64,000 bases of DNA. Origin: Arachnopeziza araneosa. Taxonomy: Eukaryota > Ascomycota > Leotiomycetes > Helotiales > Arachnopezizaceae. Below are positions 1 to 10,372 of this stretch, piece after piece. Under the pieces are notes generated by a model. It searched no databases. It was not told the origin of the DNA and saw nothing but the letters and a program-made list of their open reading frames with translations. The stretch covers positions 82,487 through 146,486 of the forward strand of contig QYAI01000068.1 in assembly GCA_003988855.1 (NCBI GenBank), read 5' to 3'. Made by a program: the position numbers and the translations under genes. Position 1 is the stretch's first letter; every line of letters begins with the position of its first letter.

Positions 1-86
1 GAAAATTATCTTTGTTGGAAAAATGAGTACAATTGCTTGAGGGACAACAAATCTTTGGTCTGTTATTTTCTGCGCTTGATTTTCGT

Positions 87-790
87 TTAGGGTGTAAAGT
101 TTGAATATGTAAATGGTGCTAGGCGCATAGGATGAGGCACTTGGAGATATCGGATACCCTTATGATAGAGCTCCAACAATAGCGTTAAAGTTCGTAGAGT
201 AAGAACACCGCTTGAAATCTCTACAAGAATTATACCTCGTCCAAAGATATTGAAAGTAAATCCAGCTGCTAGGAGCACAGCGTATAACAGCAATATTACT
301 AGACATAGGGAAAAGAAACAGGGTTCAACATAGAATGAGGCAGAGGGTGGTTTATCGTCGCTCAATTTCCATATACTGCTGTCCACAATTCCCACACCAG
401 GATCATCTACCATAAGCCTCCGTCTTCTTTGAACATGTAGCACGAGAAATGAAATAAGGAACACTTACAGACTACTCCATTGATTATAACCAGAAGAGAC
501 GAAGCTCGAGTCAAACAAGAGGGTTGGAAAGTATCAGGTCCTTGTTCATCGCGATATTCAGCTGTGAGCGTGCGACACTTTTTTTGTACGCTGCCATCAC
601 AGTGCAGTGGGTATGGAAGCAGTGATTCTTTTCTTGGAGCTGGAGTTGTTCTTCCCTTCGCTCTGTTTTGCTGTATGATTTCGTGTTTTCTTTTGCACTG
701 CCTTTCCATCTCTTTCTGTGTTCGCTGCTCCGTGAAGCTCAATAGCCGTGATTCGTTCGTAAGTCGCGATTTGGATCGCCAGACAGGCAT
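87..790 (-). CDS. Putative small membrane protein, function unknown
   Basis: Two exons on the minus strand, 790-469 and 406-87, joined across a 62-nt intron with a GTAAGT donor; the join keeps frame and gives 213 residues. The first exon encodes a basic, Lys/Arg/Gln-rich segment followed by a stretch with several cysteines. The second holds a strongly hydrophobic segment of about 20 residues (starting near PCFFSLCLVILLLYAV) and another apolar stretch, so one or two membrane spans are likely. The start is uncertain: a second Met about 28 codons further in (before ERQCKRKHE) is equally plausible. I do not recognise the family. Exon structure is seen by eye; existence as a gene is inferred from open frame plus good splice signals. 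Confidence 0.35.
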
Positions 791-866
791 ACAGAATCTT
801 CAAATTTGATTCCGAATATACACATCACAGGATTTATCTTCTATCATGTTATTTCAAGCTTAGGCT

Positions 867-897
867 CAATTCGGGGACTTTGAAAGTCTCCGAATTG
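867..897. repeat. 15-bp inverted repeat with one-base centre
   Basis: Left arm 867-881 and right arm 883-897 are reverse complements except for one position that would be a G:U wobble in RNA. It lies between the divergent gene at 87-790 and the peroxiredoxin-like gene, so it could be a cruciform or a hairpin in a 5' leader. Function unknown. Confidence 0.6.
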
Positions 898-1277
898 GGG
901 AATTGCTGAAGCTCGTCTGACAATGTCCGACTCGTGCGATTTCGTCCGAATTGGTCCCTATCCGCAACAATTCCAAATGCGAGCCGCTCTTCGGGTACAG
1001 CTGCGCCTTCGTCGTGCGTATCACAACTTTGAATTGATGATACAAGTAGGGTATTTGTCAAAACAAATTGTCAGCTAGAAAGTCGAAAATCTGTTCTATT
1101 TTCAAGACAGAAGTGAGACAGCCCACTCCCAAGATGGATATATAAGACGAGACATGCCTCGAGGACCTCGATCACTTATCTTATGATACACGCAAGCACC
1201 AACTCAATATATATTTTTCATACCAATTGCTCCATCTCTAAACGGAAGCTTCGAGGTAGAAATTAATATCCAGCGCA

Positions 1278-1946
1278 ATGGATTCTCAAACCCAGTCTCC
1301 CATCGCACAGTATGACAGTCTCATGGCTTCTCACGCCTTTCTATTCGTTGTCTGTAAGTCTTAATTAGTTTCCTGCGCTCCTGATCCCTACTCATCTCAT
1401 CTCCCTTCTTCTTTCTCCTCTTCCCCGCGTAAATTAATCCGAACCGTAGTCTACCGTGGCCACTGGTGTCCGTTCTGCCAGGCATACCTGCGCACCCTTC
1501 AGGCTCTCACAACACCGATCACTGCCGCTGGGGGGCTTGTCGTTGCAGTCACCGCCGAGCCGTCAGAGCACCTCCAAGCCACGCGTGACGCAAGTGGTTA
1601 CTCCGGTCTCGTCATCGTTGACACAGCCAATTCACTTGCTAAGGAATTGAAGAAGAGAGGGGTTCTTGATGTCGCTATCTCGGAGAAGAAGGGCTATGAG
1701 CACGGGATGGCTCAGCCAGCGATCTTGGTTGCGAGGGAGATCAAGGAGACGGGGCAGAGGGAGATATTGGAGAAATGGGCGATTGTCCCAAGTGCGATGA
1801 ACCTTGGGGGTGCAAAGGACAGGCCCGACTTGACGCAGGTCTGGGAGAATGTACAAGCGAAGATGGAAGGGAAAGAGGTGGTGCATACGAAGTACAGCTT
1901 AATGGGATTTTTTGGAACCATGGTGGGAAAGATTTTTAGGAGGTAG
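1278..1946 (+). CDS. Peroxiredoxin-like (AhpC/TSA-type) thioredoxin-fold protein
   Basis: Exons 1278-1353 and 1450-1946, 190 residues; the intron has GTAAGT and TAG borders and the splice restores the codon for Phe just before YRGHWCPFCQ. That WCPFC segment, preceded by a hydrophobic beta-strand (HAFLFVVF), is the hallmark of the AhpC/TSA_2-like, thioredoxin-fold peroxiredoxin-like proteins of fungi. Two cysteines spaced CPFC sit at roughly residues 33-36. Family members are thought to reduce peroxides or act as thiol oxidoreductases; the substrate is not known from sequence. No signal peptide is visible, so it is probably cytosolic. The C-terminus is basic (KIFRR). An (AGG)n tract follows 25 bases after the stop. 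Confidence 0.75.
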
Positions 1947-1970
1947 GTTTTGAGAGGTAGATTTTGAGAG

Positions 1971-2019
1971 AGGAGGAGGAGGAGGAGGAGGAGGAGGAAT
2001 AGGAGGAATAGGAGGAATA
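1971..2019 (+). repeat. (AGG)n microsatellite
   Basis: Nine or so AGG units continue into three GGAATA-type units. It lies in the 370-bp spacer between the peroxiredoxin-like gene and the M28 peptidase gene, probably in the 3' UTR of the former. Nothing else is recognisable in the spacer apart from a CT-rich run just before 2317. Confidence 0.8.
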
Positions 2020-2316
2020 CCTTGTAAGAGTAGATAGAGTACTGCCACCATCTTTATGAGATACCTCCAATACAAGCAAAGCTGATCACGAGACACGAGG
2101 ACATTTCGGACTTTCTCCGCCACCAACTTTTCCCTCCGGAAGGTTGGGGGGAGGCCTCTTATCGTGCTCTGCTGACATTCCTCTTCCCGAGCAGGGAGCG
2201 TTCTGGGGTGTGGTGTCTGGAGTCCTGATAATGTAAGCACCATTGTTCCCCTCGGTAACTTAGCTTCAGCTTCCTTTATTCCATCTTCATCCCCCTCTCC
2301 ACCATCTGCTAACATC

Positions 2317-4765
2317 ATGGGCGGCAGCAAACCGAGTGACGAACGGACGCCTCTCATTGCGACCCTACCAGTCGCACCCCCTCGACGCCGATATCCCCAC
2401 AATGTCGTCCGCCGCTTCTGTACCATTGCTTGCGGATCGTCTCTGATCGCTCTGACCATTCTGTTCCTCATCCCAATTGCGTTAATCCCCCCGCGGAGCA
2501 GACCACATGTCCCACTGAGGCACCAGAGCTCACTCAACTTCACCGACCTTCAGAAAGTACTGCTGGAGACACCAAAAGAGGAGAAAGCCCAAGAGTGGAG
2601 TAAATATTACACGTCTGGACCCCATCTTGCGGGCAAGAACTACAGCCAGGCCGCATGGACGCAGGATAAATGGCAGGAGTTTGGAATCAAAGCCGAGATT
2701 GTAGCGTATGATGTCTACATCAATTACCCTCTCGGCCACAGGTTGGCTCTGCTTGAGAAGAGCCCGAAGAATAAAACCAGAAAGGCAGCGGCCTGGAAGG
2801 TTAAATACGAAGCAACCTTGACCGAGGATGTCCTCGAAGAAGACCCCACGACTGGACTCGACGATCGCATTCCTACCTTTCACGGGTATTCTGCGAGTGG
2901 AAACGTCACAGCCTCTTACGTGTATGTCAATTATGGAACATATCAAGACTACGAGGACCTACTCAAGGCAAATGTTAGCTTGGAAGGAAAGATAGCGATT
3001 GCCAAGTATGGTGGTATATTCCGAGGTCTCAAGATCAAGCGTGCCCAGGAATTAGGAATGGTTGGATGTGTTCTGTTCACAGATCCTGGTGATGATGGAA
3101 CTGTGACAGATGAGGATGACTATAAACTCTATCCAGAAGGACCTGCAAGACAGCCGAGTAGTGTACAGAGAGGCAGTGCTCAATTCTTGAGCTTCGCTCC
3201 GGGAGACCCGTAAGGTTTCATGATATTCTGGATCTCAAATGCTAACACTTCCTAGAACGACGCCCGGCTATCCCTCCAAGCCTGGAGTTCCTCGCCAGCC
3301 TGTGGATAGTGGGATCCCATCCATTCCCTCCATCCCAATCTCATATGTGGATGCTATTCCTATCCTCACAGCTTTAAATGGATACGGGTTATCACCTCAC
3401 AACTTGAGCAAGTATTGGCAGCAAAATCTTGGTTTGAAATATAAAGGCGTCGAATATAACATTGGCCCTTCTCCCAGTAGCCTTGCTCTGAATTTGGTTA
3501 ACGAACAAGAATACGTAACCACTCCCCTGTGGAACGTCATCGGGGTAATCAATGGAACACTCGCGGATGAAGTCATCGTCATTGGAAATCACAGAGATGC
3601 ATGGATTGCTGGTGGTGCTGGAGACCCAAATAGTGGCTCTGCAACATTGAATGAAGTCATTCGTTCTTTTGGAGTTGCTCTGTCAAAGGGTTGGAAACCG
3701 CTTCGAACCATTGTCTTTGCTAGTTGGGATGGCGAAGAGTATGGCTTGATTGGCTCAACAGAATGGGTTGAGGAGTACTTGCCATGGCTTACACATGCCA
3801 ATGTGGCTTATGTCAATGTTGATGTTGCTGTAGTTGGAACCGACTTCAAAGCTGCAGCTTCTCCACTACTGAACAAGCTCATATATGAGGTTACTTCACT
3901 AGTTCAGTCCCCGAACCAAACTGTTCCAGGCCAGACTGTCGCCGATACCTGGGACGGCCATATCAGTACGATGGGTTCGGGATCCGATTTTACTGCATTC
4001 CAAGATTTCGCTGGTGTTCCGTCAGTCGATTTGGGATTTTCAGTCAACGCCGAGAAACCTGGTGATACTGGCGGTGCAGTTTACCATTATCACTCAAACT
4101 ATGACTCATTCTATTGGATGAACACATATGGCGACCCAGGTTTCCATTATCACGCGGCGTGTGCTAGAATATGGGCTCTATTCACCGCAAAACTGGCTGA
4201 AGCTCCAGTAATCCCATTAAATGCTACAGATTATGCTCTCGCCTTGAGAGAATACATTACAAATCTTGAGTCAAAGTTCAATTCCCATGTTTCAGGTGTA
4301 TTTAGTGAGGAGGATCAGGTTGAAGCCCGTTCCCGGCCTACACCATCTGGACACAAGGGTGATCTGGACAGCCTGAAATCTTCTCTTAAGAAGCTCCACA
4401 AAGCCGCGCACAAGCTCAAAGTAACAGCTGAAGCTCATGATAGCTGGGCGGCGTCTCTAGCTGAGAAAGCAGGGGAGAACATTCCGTGGTGGAAGTGGTA
4501 CAGCAAATTGAGGCTCTACTTTGAAATCAGGAGAGCAAATGACAAATACAAGTATCTTGAGCGAGCTTTCTTATATCAGAAAGGCCTGGACGGGAGACCA
4601 TGGTTCAAACATGTCGTGTTTGCGCCCGGGAAATGGACTGGATATGCCGGTGCTGTTTTCCCCGGATTGGTCGAGGCCATTGATGAAAAAGATTACAGCA
4701 ATGCCGAAAAATGGGTCGAAATTATCGAGGGAAGACTACAAGCTGCTGCACATAGCTTGGAGTGA
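2317..4765 (+). CDS. M28 family membrane metallopeptidase (glutamate carboxypeptidase II / Tre2-like)
   Basis: Exons 2317-3209 and 3256-4765, 800 residues; a 46-nt intron splits the conserved GDPTTPGYPS segment. A type II membrane topology is expected: a cytosolic, Arg-rich N-terminus, one membrane span at about 34-58, then a protease-associated domain, the M28 zinc peptidase domain and a C-terminal TFR-dimerisation-like domain. The co-catalytic zinc ligands and catalytic acid are visible: NHRDAW (His about 410), GDPNSGSA, DGEEYGLIGS, NVDVAV and YHSNYDSFYW. This is the architecture of NAALADase/glutamate carboxypeptidase II, which removes C-terminal glutamate or acidic residues from peptides; fungal substrates are not known, and Tre1/Tre2-like trafficking roles are an alternative, although those yeast proteins have lost zinc ligands that are intact here. 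Confidence 0.92.
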
Positions 4766-5396
4766 GCGAGTGCTGGCATTTGTTGAATAGGACCTAGTTG
4801 TACATTAAAGGCGAACCCAGATGGCGGCCAAGAGACATCTGCAAATATTCCCGCGAATTGAATGACTTTTGGAAATGCTCGATCCAATGCCTATCAGTAC
4901 TTCATAGGTTTATACCTTAAACTGACAGTATTTCCTTTTCGAACGTGTTTCAGAGCTCTTGGTTCGGGGAGGAAGCTAGTTCTGGTCCTAATGTGAGATG
5001 ACCCTGGGATAAAAGCCACTATATGCCGAGATATGGCACTGCACCTAGTAGGGTCGTAATTAACCGGACATCCCAATCAGGTCGTTGGTCCAACCGGAAT
5101 ATAAAACATATCTATCTGTTCATGGTATTTTGTTGTTGAAGTCTGCATTTTCCCGCCGCTGATCTCGCCTAAAGATCATTCGTGGCGAGGACGTTACTCT
5201 ACTATACTTGACACGGTCTACGTATATACAACTGGACCTCACCTCATCCGGACAAATGCCCGGTGGGAATAAGTAGTGGCTACGTCTTCCCTTGTCCAAT
5301 TTCTCTTCGTTTCTGTATCTGATTCTCTTCTTCTTTCAAGATTAATTGTTTCTTGAAGGTATCACATACATAAACATACTCTCTCAGCTCCTCATC
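4766..5396. other. Intergenic, promoter of the following gene
   Basis: No ORF of note. A pyrimidine-rich run (about 5285-5340) just upstream of the next start is a typical fungal core promoter/leader feature. Confidence 0.4.
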
Positions 5397-6091
5397 ATGG
5401 CGCAGGATAACTCCTCACCCGGCACGACCACACCCAACAATTTTACCACTAATGGCTCCTTCTCACATTATATGGGTCCCATCTCCTCCATCCCGTCGGC
5501 GTCATCCCCCGGCCTTCGCTTTCTCAAGCTTTACGTCCCTGCTATCGATGCCTTGGATCGTGAATCTCCAGAGGCCCTACGATTCAATGAGATTCTCGCT
5601 CCTGGTGCGACATTTCTCACGAACGTGACGGGTGCATGGCCAGTTACGAGGGAGTATCTAGAGGTCATGTTGAAACATAGAGAATTATTACTCAGCCGCT
5701 TCACGCACGAGGATGTGGATGTGCAAGCCTATGACATCTTACACGCGAGCGGGAATCGGACGGTGATTGTGGAGACGGTGTCTACGTAAGCCTTCTCTCC
5801 TTGCTCCTCCTTCTCATCTTCCTTCCTAAACTGATGGCTCCTGGCAGATCGGTGTTCAAGGCAGATCCCAACCAGGAAAATGTCCACGTGAATGAGATGA
5901 TTGCTATTGAGCTGATGAAGTCGAGGACGGGGCGGCCGTGGGGTGGATTCATCGCTTTTGCTGTTCGTACATATATGGATTCGACGTTGATGGCGTGGAA
6001 AACCAAGCAGGTGTTTGGCCTGGGGGATGACGGGTTGCCGATTAAGAAAGTCGAGAGTGCAGCGTCGATCCCAGAGGGAGTGACTGCTTGA
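5397..6091 (+). CDS. Conserved-looking hypothetical protein, possibly NTF2/SnoaL-like
   Basis: Exons 5397-5785 and 5848-6091 give 210 residues; the intron has GTAAGC and GCAG borders and the join reads through in frame (ETVST/SVFKAD). After a Ser/Thr/Asn-rich N-terminus of about 40 residues come alternating helices and strands, with a pattern (LRFLKLYVPAIDALD, PGATFLTNVTG, then beta strands containing VETVS and HVNEMIAIE) that resembles a cone-shaped NTF2/SnoaL fold, in which case it would bind or turn over a small molecule. That assignment is a structural guess; no catalytic residues were recognised. There is no signal peptide or membrane span. Start chosen as the first ATG, in good context after the CT-rich leader. 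Confidence 0.6.
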
Positions 6092-6679
6092 AGTAGTGAG
6101 GGGAGAGATTAGTTGAACAGGTGTGGATAAACTCTTGAGAGGAAAAGAGAAGTGGGCTGGCTTATCTTAGACAGGCGCATAAACTGTCCACTCGGTGTTG
6201 AAGGTGTATGGGAATAGCTTTGCTGGCATACATAGCTGTTTTATAAATGGTACTCATTTCGAATTATTCGTTATGGGTCCCGCGTACGTACTCTACTTAT
6301 GTTGACGGTTTCTCTAGTTACTAGATCATATGAAAGCTATCAAAGGAGGAAAATCTCGGGGTTGGTACTCAATGGGCTCGTCAAAATAACGAGTTGTGTC
6401 TTTGAAAGATCAGGAGCAGAGACTTCAAACTCCGACTGATCTCTACACCCTCAACTGCACTCAGAATATAAAAGCAATATTAGCCGTACTCCGAAGCTAT
6501 CTTGATTTACATGATTTCTTTTAATTTGGAACCCACTTAGCTAGGTTCAAATTGGACTAGGAGAGAAAATACAAACAGTGACGACACATACCCTCTCCCA
6601 TAGAGATACTATCTGGAGAGACAGTACCTAAACATAGCTGTTTCTTGAAGGCTTAAAATCAGTTTACGAGTAGATAATT
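6092..6679. other. Intergenic between converging genes
   Basis: Holds the two 3' ends of the flanking convergent genes. No ORF, repeat or RNA gene recognised. Confidence 0.4.
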
Positions 6680-7801
6680 TCATGAAGCTGACTCTGCTAT
6701 TCTCAACACATCTTTCTCCAGATCCAACTGCACCCATTTCCCTAATCGTATATCAGTCTGTGGCAACCATTTTGGCACGCGGATCGCGCCTCCGACCATG
6801 AACTCAGCCCCAAGGGCAACCAACTCCATCTCAACATCTGTAACTTTCTCTTCCTTGAAGATAATGTTGAAATCTCTCTTCAGTTCTCCCTCTTCCAGTG
6901 CTGTGGCTTCTTTCCTTGCAGCGGGTGCTACCACAGCCATCATCTCGAGATCCTTGAGCCATGGAGCAAGAAGTGCTTCCCCCGTCATCTTCACATATGT
7001 CTCCCTCAAGCACCACATCGCATAGAACCTTCTAAGCTTCGCATCGATGACGATGTTGCTTGCTACTCTGGCGACGCTATCGAGTTTAGAATCAGGCTCA
7101 GTAACTGCAAGGTTCAATATCTGATTCCTTCTCTGACATCGGGATAATGTATCTTTGCTGAAGCCATTTATCTCACCACTTTCAAGTCCTATCTCAGGCG
7201 GTGAAAGGGGCCCAAGTTTCATGTAGCTAACTTCTGAATCTGCAAATACATCCCCATGCATGTCCACCCAGTCGAAGAAGCCTTCTTTCTCAATATGAGA
7301 GTAATCTGACTTCGTCCTCTCATTGACACATACAACGTCTGTTCCGACCTTCACATCTTTTTCATACCCAACAGCAGCAATGAGGCTGACTATTCCCGCT
7401 TGATGGCTGACATTGAAATCGATCCTTGGTTGACCAGAGTCTGTGATGAAAATGGGCTTGCCGTTTGAATCTCGTGAGATGGTACTGTCTGACCAGGCTA
7501 CATGGCAGTATTCGGTAATGATGAGATGTTTGAGTAGATGTGAAGCCAGGCTCATTTTGGCATCTTTGACATGGAAGTATCTGAGCACAGATGTTTGTTC
7601 CGACTCGGACAGCAGGGACAGCGCTCTTGAGGCCTAGGGATATGAGCAGCTGCTTTTTCTGAGGTGAGACCAGCCTACAACTATTTTGAGCTCCAGGACC
7701 TCATCTCTCGATTTGGCCTTGGGTGAAACGGGCCATAGTGGGCGCGTATCCAAGAACCACTGCAGGATCTTGGGGGTTTCTAGATGGTCCCTAGAAGCCA
7801 T
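6680..7801 (-). CDS. npgA: 4'-phosphopantetheinyl transferase (NpgA/Sfp type)
   Basis: Exons 7801-7679 and 7633-6680, separated by a short 45-nt intron, give 358 residues, close to the usual 340-370 of fungal NpgA/PptA. The first exon carries the expected QWFLDTRPLWP opening, followed by ASRALSLLS, then VLRYFHVKDAKMSLAS, the FNVSHQAG phosphate-binding motif, GTDVVCVNER with the magnesium-binding Asp, and the WCLRETYVKMTGEAL helix that contributes further acidic ligands. It transfers the phosphopantetheine arm of CoA to carrier domains of Lys2/aminoadipate reductase, polyketide and peptide synthases in the cytosol. The alternative donor three bases upstream would drop one Val. It is divergent from the eIF4E gene across about 310 bp. 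One client candidate, the A-T-R-R enzyme at 51.4-55.5 kb, lies in the same window. Confidence 0.9.
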
Positions 7802-8111
7802 TGTTGGTGGATGTGGAAAGGCTACCTACTGTAACAAATCGGGAGCGGCGGAAAGCAGTTGGGCGGCCTCTCTGCGTTCAGTTTAGGGCCCGTTTCATCG
7901 GCCGTCGCTGCGGACCAGCCCCAACCCAGCATCAGAGACAGCGGCACTCGAACTTCCATCCCGCCTTGCTTACTGGAACAACCACCACTCTCTTTCTCGT
8001 TCTTTGTTCCTTGTCCAGCGCAGGTCGTTTCCCTCCCTCGTTCGATATAAGAACCTTTGCTCCTGTCCGTCTCTTCTCCCCTCTCAAATTTGGTCCAAGA
8101 CTCTCTCAACA
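7802..8111. promoter_or_regulatory. Shared divergent promoter, PPTase / eIF4E
   Basis: A 310-bp spacer between two start codons in opposite directions. It contains CT-rich runs close to the eIF4E start. No specific operator was identified. Confidence 0.5.
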
Positions 8112-8927
8112 ATGGCAATGAGACCCTCTCTTTTTACCAGAGGACTTTCCTCAGCCTCAGGATCTAGCGATACTGGCTCCCCCGCCGAACAACGAGATGA
8201 TGCAAAGAAGAACATGCTGAAAGCCATGCGACCTCTACCTACTCAGCATTACTGGAATGTCTACTTCGATAGGTATGCCATTTGTTTACTGGTGAGGAAG
8301 AAGCTGACCACTCCGCAGACAGCAAAAGGATCAGGTCAAGTCCGCCGATGGCACATATACCGCTACCCTCGAGCAAATTGGCTCGCAAATCGAGTCCGTT
8401 CAGGAGTTCTGGAGGTATAATAACAATACGCCAGTAGATCAGATCAAGATGCGTGAATCCATCTATCTGTTTAAACAAGGCTTTCAGCCCATCTGGGAAG
8501 ACCGAAGGAACATAAATGGCGGCAGTTGGACGTTCAGAGTGCCAAAAGTCAACGGCCCTGATTTCTGGACAAGAATCCAGCTGATGGCCATTGGGGAGAA
8601 GTTGCAAGGCTGTCTCGAGTTGGGTAAGAGCAGTGGACAGATTTATGCGCCGGGAAGAAGCTAACACTTGTGCCAGGAGATCAACTTTGCGGCGTTGGTC
8701 TGTCTGTTCGATTCAACTCTCATCTCATCTCCGTCTGGCATCGTGATGCCTCTCTACAGAAGTCTATCGACGCCATCCTAGCTACAGTCCTGGAAGAACT
8801 CCCAGCGGAGCTCAAGCCGAAACCAGACAACTACTTCTACAAGAAACATTCAGACCATGCTGGTTTCAAGGCTCCAGCTCCAGCGCCTACTGGGCCAACA
8901 CCTGCTGTGCAAATACCGAAAGCATGA
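8112..8927 (+). CDS. eIF4E-family cap-binding protein, class II (4EHP-like)
   Basis: Exons 8112-8272, 8319-8623 and 8677-8927 give 238 residues. The eIF4E core is complete: HYWNVYFDR, VQEFWRYNN, FKQGFQPIWEDRRN, GGSWTFRV, ISVWHRDASLQ and a C-terminal DNYFYKKHSDH segment. The cap-stacking Trp in PIWED and the Trp in ISVWHRD are retained, but the position equivalent to human Trp56 is Tyr (in GTYTATLEQIG) and Trp46 is also Tyr, the pattern known for class II eIF4E (4EHP) rather than the main translation factor. It should bind the mRNA cap in the cytoplasm, perhaps as a translational repressor or stress isoform. The tail ends in an Ala/Pro-rich stretch. Introns of 46 and 53 nt interrupt after DR and after LEL. 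Confidence 0.9.
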
Positions 8928-9193
8928 TAAAATGGAACAGAATATTTGGGAAGGAGTAGAGTGGAGTAGGAAGGATATTAGGACCACGTACTGCATAAAG
9001 AGGATCGGAAGGGTGTTTGAGACTTCTTGCATATATCTCGGCGTTCTGGATCTTATATTGAAGACTATATGCACATGCATAGGCATGATAGCCAATCAAC
9101 CTGAACGCCTTCGCTGTATCAGACCAGATCCAGTTCCCAAACCCCAACCATATATCAGTGCTAACTCAAATATACCTCCAAACCATCCTCAGA

Positions 9194-9896
9194 TTACCTC
9201 CAAACCCCAGCCCTTCTCATTACCCCCTCAAACTCCTCCTTCTCCACACCTCTCCCCACCCCCGCCCCTCCATTCGCCTCCAGAATCATGTCCCTCAACA
9301 AATCATCAGCTACCTCTTCCTTCAGCACCTGCGCAACCCTTCTGAGCGTCGCAATCGTAATCTTCCCTTCGCCTCCCCCTTTCGTAAACAAATCATATGC
9401 TTCATCTACTTCCTTCGCATGGGTATCCGAGTTCCTACTCCTGCTATGCAGCTTCAGTGCGCAGATGGCCACAAAAGAACTATAGATCGCGAAACCTTCG
9501 GAGTCTGGGTCGAGTATGGAGATGAACTCTTCAAGTTCCGATGCTGTTGGTGGGATGTCTAAGGCTCTAAAGTCAAAAGTTGTAAGTTATTACGCCTCTT
9601 TTATAGAGATAACAGGAGCGAGGAAGAAAAGAAGAGCTCCAGTACATCATAGCGCGCCTCACATCCTGAATAGGAATGACGCCTTCTTTCTCGCCCTTGT
9701 GCTTTTCAGAGAAGAGACTGAATGCTTCTTTGATCTCGTTCTCTTCTGCGGCGGTGATGTTGTGCTCTTTGGCAAGTTTGGATTGCCGCGCTTTGGGTGC
9801 GGAAGATGAGGATTCAGCGACTTCGTTGCGTCGTTTGGGAGGCTATGTGAAGACATCAGCTCTGGTAAATCGTAGATAGATTGTGAAAAGTACCAT
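9194..9896 (-). CDS. Centrin/calmodulin-like EF-hand protein with degenerate loops
   Basis: Three coding exons: 9896-9894 (only the ATG), 9842-9646 and 9566-9194, 190 residues starting MPPKRRNEV. The 51-nt first intron directly follows the ATG and has a CTGAT branch-like site; the second is 79 nt. The body shows the centrin/calmodulin repeat pattern: EENEIKEAFSLF, VIPIQDVRRAMIALDIPP, ELEEFISILDPDSEGFA, DEAYDLFTKGG, TLRRVAQVLKEE, FEGVMRRAG. Canonical DxDxDG calcium loops are missing; only DPDSEGFAIYSSF is partly preserved. By family it could belong to the spindle-pole-body/Cdc31 or nuclear-pore centrin group, or be a calmodulin-like adaptor that works without calcium. It is convergent with the eIF4E gene, 266 bp apart. 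Confidence 0.8.
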
Positions 9897-10372
9897 TTTA
9901 ACGATTTAACTGCGTAGCACTATTGAGAAGTTGTTATGGAGATGTTGACGATTCTGCCTTGCTCGCGAGGCTGAACATGAGTGCGGAAGACCGCCGAATC
10001 TGCGGCCATGATCAACAACATTTCATGCATTTGGTGTATCACCTTTTCAGCTTGTTTGAAAACCACCAGGAGTAGTATTCTTCATTTAAAATTCCATTCC
10101 GATTAACTATCCCTCAATTGCTTACTTAGTATGTTTTTGGCCACTCTACTCTCACAGCAAGCATCGCATCTTATTTCCCGGCGAATTATTTCATTGAGTG
10201 CTAGCAAAAATCTATGGATATCTTATAATCTTTAAAGCGAATGCATTTTCAGTGAACCGCAAACTTTTTGTATCATCTCAGTCATCATTGTCTCATATCA
10301 GAAAAGCCAGCAAAATGCAGTAATAACTTTCCGTCTTGTCAACCACCCCCAAGGACTACAGGCGAGATAACC
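9897..10372. other. Intergenic, upstream of the centrin-like gene
   Basis: AT-rich spacer without a supported ORF; presumably the centrin-like promoter and the 3' UTR of spermidine synthase. Confidence 0.4.

Noticed and set aside
1899..2543. 214-codon minus-strand ORF with a poly-Pro run
   Set aside because: The poly-Pro is the antisense of the AGG microsatellite and most of the rest is antisense to the M28 gene start.
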